From contig JAJYDF010000002.1 of the NCBI GenBank assembly GCA_021777765.1, positions 1 to 64,000 of the forward strand: 64,000 nucleotides of DNA, written 5' to 3'. The translations under genes and the position numbers were made by a program. The notes beneath the pieces are model-generated. The model had not been told where the DNA came from. It made no database searches and worked only from the letters and a program-made list of their open reading frames with translations. Positions 28,301-37,772 of the stretch are shown here, in pieces (within the stretch, counting starts at the first letter, position 1; every line of letters starts with the position of its first letter). Origin of the DNA: Pseudomonadota bacterium (GTDB lineage Bacteria > Pseudomonadota > Gammaproteobacteria > DASZBR01).

Positions 28301-29140
28301 TTAAACTGATTTATTTCCTGTAATATCATTTAACAGAAAAACCATATTGGGTGATTGTGATGCATCAAAATCTGCAAATTTTTTAACAGATGTGCCTAAA
28401 GCTAAAAATTCAATCACATGACTAGACCAACCATAACTTCCTTCATTAATTCTCACACCCACAATTCCTTCGGCTTTTTCCGTATGCGCTTCTTTTTGCA
28501 TTCTTTCCATTGCTAATTCACGTGCATCGTATAATGCTTGTGTATAATTGGGTAATTCCACATTTCTACCCATATTGCCTAATGAAGCCATCATGCCTTG
28601 ATGAGCAATATGATAAACACAAGTGCCCATAACTAATGATAAGGGACGATATCCACCTTTTAGTAATACCCAAAAATCTTGACCCGATAAATCCGATGTA
28701 AATGGTAAACCATTTTCTCTGCGATAATTACTTGAACGATCACGCGCACTAACAGCGGTCCCAATTGCAACAAATTCTGCAATATCTGGACCCCATTCGT
28801 AACGATTAACACGTAATTCAACACCAACAACACCATCCGCATTTAATTGACTAGCTTCTTCCTCCATACGTGAAATTGCTAATTCGCGTGCGTGATACAT
28901 GGCTTGTGTTAACACATCCATTTCCATATTTTGTTTCCAACGTCCCATTTGAAAACCAATATGATAAACAGAACTGCCCATCACTAATCCTAGTGGTTCA
29001 AATCCTGCTTCTTTTACTAATAAAAATTCATTTACCGATAAATCAGAAGTAAAAACGCCCGCGGAATCACCTTTTGCACGTAATTCATTGAGTCTATCTA
29101 TTGCATGTTGTGGTAAATCTGTAGCAGCGGCTTGGCTCAT
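28301..29140 (-). CDS. Tandem-domain UPF0145 (YbjQ-like) protein
   Basis: This 279-aa protein has two copies of the YbjQ/UPF0145 domain. The repeats align well: NEFLLVKEAGFEPLGLVMGSSVYHIGFQ (about 33-60) with a second copy ending PLSLVMGTCVYHIAHQ (about 160-185), each followed by a helix (YHARELAISRMEEEA; YDARELAMERMQKEA) and a strand with GVVGV or GIVGV. Single-domain relatives are homopentameric and sometimes labelled heavy-metal binding; function is not established. The start overlaps the next upstream gene by 4 bases, and pspA follows. Confidence 0.82.
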   Translation of the reverse strand: MSQAAATDLPQHAIDRLNELRAKGDSAGVFTSDLSVNEFLLVKEAGFEPLGLVMGSSVYHIGFQMGRWKQNMEMDVLTQAMYHARELAISRMEEEASQLNADGVVGVELRVNRYEWGPDIAEFVAIGTAVSARDRSSNYRRENGLPFTSDLSGQDFWVLLKGGYRPLSLVMGTCVYHIAHQGMMASLGNMGRNVELPNYTQALYDARELAMERMQKEAHTEKAEGIVGVRINEGSYGWSSHVIEFLALGTSVKKFADFDASQSPNMVFLLNDITGNKSV

Positions 29141-30080
29141 ATAATATTTCCTCTTAAATTATCATTTAGGCTAATAGCCATGGTGGGATTTGAAAGTACT
29201 GATAATTTTCCACCTGCAATTACAGTACCCATAATCGAAAATTGAACAACATGATCAGTGCGGCGATTATTATTTTGATCAATTTCAATTCTATAAACTT
29301 TATATGTCATTTGTTGTGCAACAATACCTAAACCATTTAATTGTTTTGCATTTTTAATAAAATTTGCCATGGCTTTATTTTTAGCTTGATAAATAACTTG
29401 TGAATAGCCACCCACTTCTTGATTGCCACTAAAGGTAGCCAATTGCATGCGATCTTGATAATTTTCCATTTTGTAATTAAATGCGAGCCCTAATGAAATA
29501 CCAATCGGCAATGTACCAGCATGAATTAATTTAATAAATTCCGATGCAGAATTAGTACTTAATAAAGGTTCGCTGAAATTATGTTTGAGTGGCAAAGAAA
29601 TTGCAGTTCCTACAAATGAATATTCTAATTCTTTAGTATTTGGTGTTATTTCAGGCGCAATAAATTTGATATCCACTACAGCATTTGCACCTAATATAAG
29701 CGCTTCTTTTGATAAACGGGATAATGCTAAGTGACAACAATCATTAATGGTATTTTCAATTGAATCAGCACCGCCGGCTTGTAAAAAAGTCGAAAATCGA
29801 TTTGTTTAATTGAACACGCTAAATGATATGAAGCAGTTCCTTTCACTGCACCTAATGGTTGCATTTGATATTGTTTTAATAAATACCAATCATTCACTGA
29901 TAAGGTGCTAGTCCACGGTAATTCTTGATTTTTTTCTGCGGTAAGTCGCGAGATAACATAATCAGGTAATTGCCCATTTTGTAATGACGCAATACCATGC
30001 TCAGCACGCTGTTTTTGTTCTAACATTCTTTCTTTTGTTTCTTTAGGCGCTCTTAACCATTGTAAAATTAATTTCAACAT
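29137..30080 (-). pseudogene. UPF0145 (YbjQ-like) gene split by a single-base frameshift
   Basis: Frame 1 (29727-30080, ATG start, 117 codons) begins MLKLILQWLRAPKETKERML and includes the UPF0145 strand LLKQYQMQPLGAVKGTASYHLA before turning into non-family sequence. Frame 2 (to 29137) continues the family as FLQAGGADSIENTINDC, then LALSRLSKEALILGANAVVDIKF and a second UPF0145 domain. The switch falls at a run of six A at 29783-29788 (T on the coding strand); one more base restores a product of about 314 aa. A GTG at 29676 could start the distal half alone, but it would begin inside a domain. Options are decay, homopolymer sequencing error, or a -1 slip at the T run. Confidence 0.75.
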
Positions 30081-30089
30081 TTTTATAAC

Positions 30090-30481
30090 CTATGAAAAGA
30101 GAAAACGCTCCAGCGCTTCTCGTGATCCACTATGCTGGGAGGAATATTTTGATAATGCTTGTGAAAGTCGCGATAACCATTCAGTAAATTCTAAACGATC
30201 AGTTTTTAAGCGTATATTACGCACAATTGATCCTATTTCTGGAATTAAAACACCATTTTTAAATACGTTAATTGATATTCTGCTTCATCGAATCTGACAG
30301 TAATACAACGGATTGGTGGGTTTTTGGAAAATAGCGAGAAGTAACGATCAATTGTAACTAAGTTGGGCAAAGCTTTCTGTAACCTTACTGCCAATGCTTC
30401 AATATAGGCTTTTTCATCAACTGACTGTCTACGCCATTCAGCCGCAGCCAAGTCAAAATTATTAATATTTTCGTCACTCAT
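30090..30481 (-). pseudogene. Hypothetical gene with a -1 frameshift, head of the YbjQ/PspA cluster
   Basis: The frame from ATG 30481 runs 78 codons (MSDENINNFDLAAAEWRRQS ...) and stops at 30245. In the -1 frame, sequence of the same style continues for about 50 codons: GVLIPEIGSIVRNIRL, then TEWLSRLSQALSKYSSQ, ending at a TAG at 30090-30092. The switch lies at a run of five T at 30256-30260 (A on the coding strand); one extra base gives a protein of about 129 aa. I do not recognise the family. The end lies 10 bases before the YbjQ-like gene start, so it is the first gene of that cluster. Confidence 0.65.
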
Positions 30482-30547
30482 TGTTGTTCATTCATAATTT
30501 CAAAATAATAATCTTTATAGTTTATATGAATAACTGATTTTATACAA

Positions 30548-33112
30548 TTAGCCCATCCATCGCCACATGAGCTTTTCTTTGATGAATTGCACCAACAGCA
30601 AATAAGTCAAAACACATAAAACTAAAAAAACAAAATAGTCTAATGGTAATGGTACAAAACCAAAATAATGTCCCAGTGGTATAAAAGGTAATAAAATACC
30701 AATAGCAACACTCAACAACACTGATATTGCGAGCGCTATACTAGGGCGGCTAATTAATGGATTTCCTGCAGTACGAATAATAAATATAACCAATGTTTGT
30801 GTCGCCAATGATTCAACAAACCAACCAGTTTGAAATAAAGGCTCTGCCGCTTTAAAAAATTTTAACATCACATAGAAAGTTAAAAAATCAAAAATGGAAC
30901 TAATGGGCCCGATATAAATCATAAATTTTCTTATAATATCTATGTCCCATTTTCTGGGTTTACTGATAAATTGGTTATCAACTTTATCCGTTGGAATAGT
31001 TAATTGTGAAATATCATATAACAAATTATTCAATAGAATTTGTGTTGGCAACATCGGTAGAAATGGTAAAAATATAATAGCAAACGCCATGCTAAATACA
31101 TTACCAAAATTAGAACTGGTACCCATCATTAAATATTTCATGACATTACCATAGGATTTTCGTCCTTCAATAACACCATTTAAAATCTCAGTTAAGGTAC
31201 GTTCTAATAAAATAATACTGGCTGCTTCTTTTGCTACATCTACAGCATTTGATACTGAAATTCCCACATCGCAATTATGCAATGAGGGTGCGTCATTAAT
31301 GCCATCGCCAATATATCCCACTACATGTCCACGCGATCGTAATACCGAAATAATGCGCTGTTTCTGTGCAGGCGTTACTCGCGCAAATAAAAATGACTGC
31401 TCAGCAATATGCGCTAAAGCATCATTTGTCATACGATCTAAATCTGATCCCAATATGACCGTATCGGTTGTAATTCCCACTTTTTGACATATGTGTTTTG
31501 CAACCAAATCATTATCACCAGTCAAAATTTTTACTTTGACACCATTTTGTTGCAATTTATTAATGACTTCAGCTGCGTCAGCTAATGGTGGATCTGAGAA
31601 TACTAAAAACCCCGAAAAAGTCAGATTTTTTTCATCCTCTGCATGATAGGCTTGCTGTTGAAGTGAATTACGATATGCCACTGCTAAAATACGAAATCCT
31701 TGAGTACACAAAGATTGAAATAATTCGGTACATTTTTGATATGTCGCTTTATCCATGTCAAAGTGTTGACCATTTACTTCATAACTATTACAAATATTTA
31801 AAATATTTTCAGGCGCGCCTTTAGTAATTAATAAATGCTGACCATTTTTATCAACTACCACACTCGATCGTTTTCGTTCAAAATCAAAAGGAATTTCATC
31901 TATTTTGATATATGATTGAACGTCTGGATGATCATGACGCAATATCGCAATGTCTAATGGATTTAGACTGGTATGACGTAATACCGCATCGTCGATGGGA
32001 TTTTTAATTCCCGATTGAAATAGACTATTAAGATATGCCAGTAATAAAATATTTTCAGATTCATTACCGGTAAAATCAATATATTGTTCTAATGTCATTT
32101 CCCCTGTAGTAATAGTACCCGTTTTATCACTACATAGAACATCCATCCCACCCAGATTTTGCATAGATGCTAAATTTTTTACGATAACATTTTTGCGTGA
32201 TAATTTAACTGCGCCATTTGCCAAGGTCACAGTAGTAATCATTGGTAAAAATTCAGGCGTTAATCCAACCGCAAGCGCAATAGCAAATAATAAAGACTCT
32301 AATAAATCTCTTTTTAAATAAATACTGAAAACAAAAACAAATAATACTAGAAATAAAATAGTCTTAGTAATGAATAAGCCAAAACGATTGATACCTTTTT
32401 CAAATTCAGTACGCGGTGGCACTAATGACAAATTTTTGGCAATTTGACCAAAAGCGGTATTTGATCCAGTGGTAATGACCAATGCTGTGGCAAAACCACT
32501 GACAATGGAAGATCCTGCAAATACCATATTATTTGCTTGTGAAATATTTGCTGTGGTAATTCCGGCTGCGGATATTTCTTTTTCCACCGGCAGTGATTCA
32601 CCCGTTAATGCGGCTTCTTGTACGTGTAAATCCTTTGCACTAATTAATAACGCATCTGCAGGCACTAAATCTCCTGCAGACAATTTAAGAATATCACCTG
32701 GCACAATTTCTTTTGCAAAGATATCCGTCCATTCATTATTGCGTAAAACTGTGGCCATTACGGCAACTTGTGATTTTAATTTCTCCATGGCATGGAGCGA
32801 AACATGACTTTGATAATAGTCTATCAATATACTGATAATGACCATAAAAATGATAATTAATGCATTGGTGATACTTCCAGTGAGCGCAGAAATTAATGCT
32901 GCAATTAATAAGATGCCAACCAGAGGATTAATAGAATGCGATAAAGATTCTATAATAATTGAACGTTTTTTAGTGGCAGCTAATTCATTATAGCCAAACA
33001 GCTTTAATCTTTGCTTTGCGAATATCTCAGATAATCCTTGTTGAGAGCTTTGTAATTTTTGGAATATTTGATCCATTGAAAGATTTAAATAGGTTTGAAA
33101 AGTATTTTGCAT
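30548..33112 (-). CDS. mgtA: P3B-type Mg2+-transporting ATPase
   Basis: The 854-aa P-type ATPase has an N-terminal cation-ATPase domain, the dephosphorylation motif TGES (170-173), membrane motif LTPEFLP (284-290), the phosphorylation site D329 in SDKTGT, the nucleotide-binding motif KGAPENI and the hinge GDGINDAP, followed by the C-terminal helices. The LTPE(F/M)LP form is diagnostic for MgtA/MgtB importers rather than Ca2+ or K+ pumps. It would bring Mg2+ into the cell under low supply, which fits life inside a vacuole. I see no leader peptide or Mg2+ riboswitch-like region of length before the ATG. Confidence 0.92.
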   Translation of the reverse strand: MQNTFQTYLNLSMDQIFQKLQSSQQGLSEIFAKQRLKLFGYNELAATKKRSIIIESLSHSINPLVGILLIAALISALTGSITNALIIIFMVIISILIDYYQSHVSLHAMEKLKSQVAVMATVLRNNEWTDIFAKEIVPGDILKLSAGDLVPADALLISAKDLHVQEAALTGESLPVEKEISAAGITTANISQANNMVFAGSSIVSGFATALVITTGSNTAFGQIAKNLSLVPPRTEFEKGINRFGLFITKTILFLVLFVFVFSIYLKRDLLESLLFAIALAVGLTPEFLPMITTVTLANGAVKLSRKNVIVKNLASMQNLGGMDVLCSDKTGTITTGEMTLEQYIDFTGNESENILLLAYLNSLFQSGIKNPIDDAVLRHTSLNPLDIAILRHDHPDVQSYIKIDEIPFDFERKRSSVVVDKNGQHLLITKGAPENILNICNSYEVNGQHFDMDKATYQKCTELFQSLCTQGFRILAVAYRNSLQQQAYHAEDEKNLTFSGFLVFSDPPLADAAEVINKLQQNGVKVKILTGDNDLVAKHICQKVGITTDTVILGSDLDRMTNDALAHIAEQSFLFARVTPAQKQRIISVLRSRGHVVGYIGDGINDAPSLHNCDVGISVSNAVDVAKEAASIILLERTLTEILNGVIEGRKSYGNVMKYLMMGTSSNFGNVFSMAFAIIFLPFLPMLPTQILLNNLLYDISQLTIPTDKVDNQFISKPRKWDIDIIRKFMIYIGPISSIFDFLTFYVMLKFFKAAEPLFQTGWFVESLATQTLVIFIIRTAGNPLISRPSIALAISVLLSVAIGILLPFIPLGHYFGFVPLPLDYFVFLVLCVLTYLLLVQFIKEKLMWRWMG

Positions 33113-33173
33113 TTCCGTATCCGAATTTCGTTGATTGTCAATTTAATAAATAAGTAGATAACTACGACATTAC

Positions 33174-33213
33174 GTAGCCAGGACAAAGGAGCACAGCGAC
33201 GTATCCGGGCTAC
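33174..33213. repeat. Single REP-like unit
   Basis: This 40-base unit begins GTAGCCAGGACAAAGGAGCA and ends ATCCGGGCTAC. It is a copy of the arms of the palindrome at 26515-26600, with a few substitutions. Its ends (GTAGCC / GGGCTAC) are themselves inverted. It lies in the 339-base gap upstream of mgtA, where nothing else is recognisable. Confidence 0.88.
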
Positions 33214-33451
33214 AATAAATATCCCAAATTCTTCGCAACTCCAATATTATCTATTTCTGAACATAATGAATTATTGCTCATCGCATTAAAAACGGCTATA
33301 GGCGAATCATCAATAATCCATGATTATATTGTATAAATGACATCAAATCATATGTTTATTCGTAAAATTATAGAGAGCAGTATGTGTACTGTACAAATAC
33401 GATAATTATGCTAAATATTTATTAATAGTTAAATATAATTAAAGGTCATTT

Positions 33452-33949
33452 ATGAGTACAAATAGAGACGAAGTAATAAAACGTCTACAAACAAAAAACG
33501 CCCTAGATGCAGAAAGATATATCAGCAATGTAGGTCGAGCATTTGAAACCCTCAAAAATGGACTCAAATCGTCAATAAGCGACCCTATTCAGATGACGAT
33601 TATTCAATTTGGAGCGAGAGAAAATATCCTCAAGCAAATATTAAATGTCGCCAAATCGACAGAGGATAAAAAAACGTGGAAGCATATTAAAAAGGAATTA
33701 ATTAATTATATATTGAATGTCTCTAAAGACGTAAATATCAGCAGAGAAAAAGCATACCTAGCGCAAAAGTATTTAGCCAATCACATCTTTAATGAAGCCA
33801 TAGACAAACATTACAGGGAAGGAAAATTTGAGCCCAAGAAAACGAACGCCCGAATAAAATTAGATAATCATTTCTCTAAAATGGAAAAACTTCATAGAAA
33901 ACTCGATAAAACAGTGATTAAAAACAAAAATTATAAACCTCCTTTTTAA
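33452..33949 (+). CDS. Hypothetical 165-aa basic helical protein
   Basis: I do not recognise this protein. It is soluble, Lys-rich and predicted helical throughout, ending in a basic tail (KLHRKLDKTVIKNKNYKPPF). There is no signal peptide or membrane segment. AAAGG lies about 8 bases before the ATG. It stands alone between the mgtA promoter region and the DUF6058 gene. A basic C-terminal tail would be compatible with nucleic-acid binding or with a secreted protein, but neither can be shown. Confidence 0.5.
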   Translation: MSTNRDEVIKRLQTKNALDAERYISNVGRAFETLKNGLKSSISDPIQMTIIQFGARENILKQILNVAKSTEDKKTWKHIKKELINYILNVSKDVNISREKAYLAQKYLANHIFNEAIDKHYREGKFEPKKTNARIKLDNHFSKMEKLHRKLDKTVIKNKNYKPPF

Positions 33950-34284
33950 TAAAAATTAATATTTTAATTATTATAAAAGCCAACTCTTTATACTTTTTTC
34001 TTCCTGCCTATAAAAACTGTAGAAATTGTTAAAAAATATTTATTTCTGTATTGTATCATCTATTTGCTGCATCTTTTCTTGCGCGATGTGGGCGAAATTA
34101 TATTCCAACAAATTTAATGAGATAATATTTTAAAGAGGTAATCATTATTGATTACAATTTATAATTATAAATCATTACTTTATTTATTAAAGACTGAAAT
34201 ATCACATTTCGATTCAGCGTGAAACAACTACTACATCCACATAAGTAGAATAAGTAGACAATTCATCATTAAGAGGACAACGTT
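33950..34284. other. Intergenic region, nothing recognised
   Basis: This 335-base AT-rich gap should hold the promoter of the DUF6058-ArsR pair. An AAGAGGAC ribosome site closes it at the 3' end. No gene, repeat or clear hairpin was seen. Confidence 0.4.
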
Positions 34285-34929
34285 ATGAGCCAACCCAGCG
34301 CAGCAGAAATGTACGATTATTTATCAAAAAATTATTACACTATGAAACAACTTGTCGAATTCTCTCAGCTAGAAGAGACAAAAATTTTAAAGCTAATTCA
34401 ACATCAATGCATTCCACCTCATTCCTATGAAGTTAAAAATGAAGCTATTTTTTCTAATCAAATCATGGAATATACTGTCAATCGTTCAACTTTGCGTTAT
34501 TATCATCCCTCTTTAATTCAATGGATACATAATGCCAATGAGCTTGTACAAAAATATAACTTACATGAAGCTGCATTGATCATCCGTGACGATTTTTACA
34601 AAAAACTCATGGTTGCTTTTGGCGACGAATATATTGATGATCATCATTATTATACAAAAACTTGGGAATATCTCATGAACGGCACTTGGGGCATTTGTTT
34701 AAAAGAGATTTCCGTTAATGCTATTGCAAAAAAAGAATTAGCGCGTAAAAAAATTGCCAGTATTGTGCGAGCAGATCCACTTCATCAGTTAACTGAACAA
34801 GAACGAAATGATCTTAAAAATGCAATTAGTTCTTATAATTCCGTGGCCAGTGACTTTGATCCTTATTTTGTTGCTAAGAGTTCTAGACGATTAGAAATAG
34901 AGGCTACAATTACAAAATATCAATTATAG
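34285..34929 (+). CDS. DUF6058 family protein
   Basis: The 214-aa product matches DUF6058, recognised by TWEYLMNGTWGICLK at 126-140 followed by an Ile-x-x-Lys-Glu helix (NAIAKKELARKKI). The N-terminal part (about 7-45) looks like a small helix-turn-helix-like module. Family members are sometimes annotated as natural-product-associated, but no biochemical role is established. The ArsR-like gene begins 16 bases downstream, so the pair is an operon and the regulator may control it. Confidence 0.7.
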   Translation: MSQPSAAEMYDYLSKNYYTMKQLVEFSQLEETKILKLIQHQCIPPHSYEVKNEAIFSNQIMEYTVNRSTLRYYHPSLIQWIHNANELVQKYNLHEAALIIRDDFYKKLMVAFGDEYIDDHHYYTKTWEYLMNGTWGICLKEISVNAIAKKELARKKIASIVRADPLHQLTEQERNDLKNAISSYNSVASDFDPYFVAKSSRRLEIEATITKYQL

Positions 34930-34945
34930 AAAAAAAGGTTTTAAT

Positions 34946-35629
34946 ATGGATTTAGCGTCAGTCATTGCGAAAAGCGCAAAATTAATAGGTGATAACACAC
35001 GCGCTGCTATTTTAGTTGCTCTCATGGAAGGCAAAGCATTAACAGCAGGTGAGCTAGCCATGCGCGCGAATATTTCTCCACAAACAGCCAGTAATCATTT
35101 ACAAAAATTAATGAATGCAAAACTTATAGTATATGTTAAATCTCCATCACGATATCGTTATTATAAAATTGCTTCACCATTAGTTGCGATGGCCTTAGAA
35201 ACTTTGAGTGTATTATCTGAAACTCCTAAAAAATTTATCACCCCTCAGCGAAACATAGATAAAGATCTTTTTTTTGCCAGAACGTGTTATGATCATTTGG
35301 CGGGAGAATTAGGCGTTAAAATCACCAATGGTTTGCTTAATAAAAACATGCTTGAGCATGATAATGAACAATTTTTGGTAACAGAAAAAGGTAACAATTT
35401 ATTTAAATCATTAAATATCAATTGTGATGAATTAAAAAAATTAAAACGACAATTTGCTAAACCATGCCTTGATTGGACAGAACGGCAATATCATCTCGCG
35501 GGCAGCCTAGGCCATGCTTTATTGAATTATTTTATGCAGAATCGTCTTATTATTCCAAGCAAAACAAAACCCCGTGTAGTTTATTTAACGACCAAAGGGC
35601 AGTTGTGGTTGCGTGATGAAATTGAATGA
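34946..35629 (+). CDS. ArsR-type winged-helix transcriptional regulator
   Basis: Residues 8-85 form an ArsR winged helix: KLIGDNTRAAILVALMEGKA, then LTAGELAMRANISPQTASNHLQKL as the helix-turn-helix and a wing at VYVKSPSRYRYYKI. There is no Cys metal site in the recognition helix, so it is not a classical arsenic sensor. The C-terminal 130 residues resemble the domain of ArsR proteins that contain a second winged-helix-like half. It follows the DUF6058 gene by 16 bases and may autoregulate that operon. Confidence 0.85.
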   Translation: MDLASVIAKSAKLIGDNTRAAILVALMEGKALTAGELAMRANISPQTASNHLQKLMNAKLIVYVKSPSRYRYYKIASPLVAMALETLSVLSETPKKFITPQRNIDKDLFFARTCYDHLAGELGVKITNGLLNKNMLEHDNEQFLVTEKGNNLFKSLNINCDELKKLKRQFAKPCLDWTERQYHLAGSLGHALLNYFMQNRLIIPSKTKPRVVYLTTKGQLWLRDEIE

Positions 35630-35647
35630 TAAAAAATTATCCGCGTA

Positions 35648-36481
35648 CTACTCAATAAGCTTGATAGATTTATTTAAATGTTCAGATAATTCAATTGAAG
35701 AGATTTTGTTGTTGATATGACTTAATATAAAGTCAGCACAAGGTCGAATAAGTGATTTTATATCGTCCCAATATTCCTTATCTTCCCCTATACAAATTCC
35801 CTTAGCTCTCTTCATAACAGGCCGGAAACTCTCGGGCAAATGATCTATAGCCCAGTCTGCAGCAGCAGGTTTAGAACGAATAATGTCAGTTTCCACCATG
35901 CTCCAGATACGAGCAAACGTTAATAAAACATTGCGCGTATCACTATCAAGTTCCGACATTAAGTTGGGTAATGCCCCTGTTGTAGCTATCATAATATCTT
36001 TATAAGGGACCTTGCACAGTAATTGATCTGGATTGGCACCGGCTAATGTTTTGCTTGCCAATAAAACTTGAGTAATCAGTAAAGCAAGATCGGGCATTTC
36101 TTTTGTTGGCCATGGCTCAACATTGCCACTTTCAAATATATTTCGTAACCAATCACCATATTGAAAATCAAAATTAGGAGGAAAATGCCAAGGATTAATT
36201 TCCGATTTATTCACAATCGTCAACTCGATGGGTAATTTTGAACTTTTCATATAAATCCCAGAAATTTGAAGCAAATTAGCCACTAATTTAGCTTTTTCTT
36301 CATGCGTAGTCGCTCGATCGGCGACAACGAATAAATCAATATCGCTATATTTCTGTAATCCGCCAATTATTGCTGATCCATATAAATATACGCCCAAAAG
36401 GTCTTTTCCTAAAATATCTTTAATCAGATAAAGACACTGCTTAATTTGCTTTTCTATTTCATTGTTTTGGTAAATTGTCAT
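35648..36481 (-). CDS. Aminoglycoside nucleotidyltransferase-like protein (AadA/ANT(9) type)
   Basis: From ATG 36481 the product is 277 aa; a GTG 21 bases upstream is possible, but the ATG has the AAGGA site at a usable distance and matches the family start. Residues 29-52 (LGVYLYGSAIIGGLQKYSDIDLFVV in two parts) hold the GS motif and both catalytic Asp (D47, D49). The C-terminal DUF4111 domain is also recognisable (ITQVLLASKTLAG, ARIWSMVETDIIRSK, AADWAIDHLP). The fold adenylylates streptomycin or spectinomycin. There is no cassette attC or transposon next to it, so it looks like a chromosomal gene, and resistance is not implied. Confidence 0.82.
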   Translation of the reverse strand: MTIYQNNEIEKQIKQCLYLIKDILGKDLLGVYLYGSAIIGGLQKYSDIDLFVVADRATTHEEKAKLVANLLQISGIYMKSSKLPIELTIVNKSEINPWHFPPNFDFQYGDWLRNIFESGNVEPWPTKEMPDLALLITQVLLASKTLAGANPDQLLCKVPYKDIMIATTGALPNLMSELDSDTRNVLLTFARIWSMVETDIIRSKPAAADWAIDHLPESFRPVMKRAKGICIGEDKEYWDDIKSLIRPCADFILSHINNKISSIELSEHLNKSIKLIE

Positions 36482-36694
36482 AGAACCTACTTTTCCTTCC
36501 ACAAATAATTATAAAATGATGGGCTGTTAATTGCATAATTTTTTGCAAATATCAGAAGAAGCCATTCTTCGAGTTGCATTAAAATAATTACCAATGTCAA
36601 TATACTTTGATCCAATTTTTAATTCTCTAAATTTATACAAATATCTTAAATTTTTCGTGAATATTATTATAAATTTCGGCATTCTCTATTCTCT

Positions 36695-37672
36695 TTATGA
36701 ATTATACCTAAAATTAAATACGGTACCCACACCGTACGTCATATGTTGTTGAGGAAATTTTGCTGTCAGCTCAGCTTGTGTTTTAGCACCAGTACAATGG
36801 CCAGTAATAATAAAATCAGGTTTTAATTTTGAAAAATCATCAATAGTGGGATTGATTCGATCACTCACTTCAGGTGGTGCCAAATGAAATCCACCCATAA
36901 TTAAATGCACTTTATTTATTCCCGTTAATTTTTGTGCATATTTCATTGCATTAATAACACCGGTATGACCGCAAGCAGTGAAAACACACAATCCTTTATC
37001 TTTAAGATTAAAAATTAAAACGCGTTCATCGATAACATCTGGCGCTTTTTCCCATTTACCATCAACTTTACGACATTCTGATGGCGATCCCGATTCATAA
37101 CTCGTTTCTCTAGTAACTTCACCACTAATTAATAAAAAATCATCAAATAATAATAATGGTTCTTTTGTTTCAATGATTTTTCCATCGTGTTGACTAATAT
37201 CCTCATTAGTTAAGTTATAACTACATGACATAATAGTCCCTTTATCAAAAGCTCTAGGAATAAAAAGCTCTGGATGTGAATACACCGGTAATTCTTTTTT
37301 TGCTATTGCGTCTAACACACTTAAGATTCCGCCGTAATGATCGAAATGTCCATGTGACAATATCACTGCCTCAATATCATTGAGTTTCACACCCAATCGT
37401 TTAGCATTATCAACAACAAGATGCTCGTCTGGGCCAGCATCAAATAAAATAGTCCTCACTTTATTTTTATAATGAAATCGTATAAATAACGATAATCCAT
37501 TACAGGCACGACAAAAATCAGCACCACTAAATTCTTCTTTTTTAAGAACAGCAGCGCGATATTGTGATTCATTCCAACGCAGATTGGGATGACTTTTAGT
37601 AAATGGATCAGATACATTATCCATTAATGCAAAAACTTCTAATTGCTCTATAGCTTTTAAAGAAATTAACAC
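36695..37672 (-). CDS. MBL-fold metallohydrolase
   Basis: The 325-aa protein has the metallo-beta-lactamase motif HGHFDH at 107-112, a preceding DAGPDEHL loop, a third His in TACGHTGVINAM and a further one in GGFHL. It resembles the branch annotated with MptA-like/dihydropterin synthase-related hydrolases. The substrate is unknown. Two zinc or iron ions are expected in the active site. It is cytoplasmic and a single gene, with AGGAGAGAG just upstream of the start. Confidence 0.85.
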   Translation of the reverse strand: MLISLKAIEQLEVFALMDNVSDPFTKSHPNLRWNESQYRAAVLKKEEFSGADFCRACNGLSLFIRFHYKNKVRTILFDAGPDEHLVVDNAKRLGVKLNDIEAVILSHGHFDHYGGILSVLDAIAKKELPVYSHPELFIPRAFDKGTIMSCSYNLTNEDISQHDGKIIETKEPLLLFDDFLLISGEVTRETSYESGSPSECRKVDGKWEKAPDVIDERVLIFNLKDKGLCVFTACGHTGVINAMKYAQKLTGINKVHLIMGGFHLAPPEVSDRINPTIDDFSKLKPDFIITGHCTGAKTQAELTAKFPQQHMTYGVGTVFNFRYNS

Positions 37673-37772
37673 CTCTCTCTCCTATATATGGCTGATTACA
37701 TTCTATTAATTTGTCATGAAATAATAATGCATTAATAAAATTCTAACAAACTTCAGATAGTAATATGTTTCC

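Noticed and set aside
29783..29788. Canonical programmed -1 frameshift site
   Set aside because: The run does not place an X-XXY-YYZ heptamer in the zero frame, no stimulatory stem was evident, and the next gene has a similar lesion. Slippage is kept only as a lesser option.
35648..36481. Mobile aminoglycoside-resistance cassette
   Set aside because: No attC site, integrase or IS is nearby and base composition matches the neighbours. It is a divergent chromosomal family member, and activity cannot be assumed.
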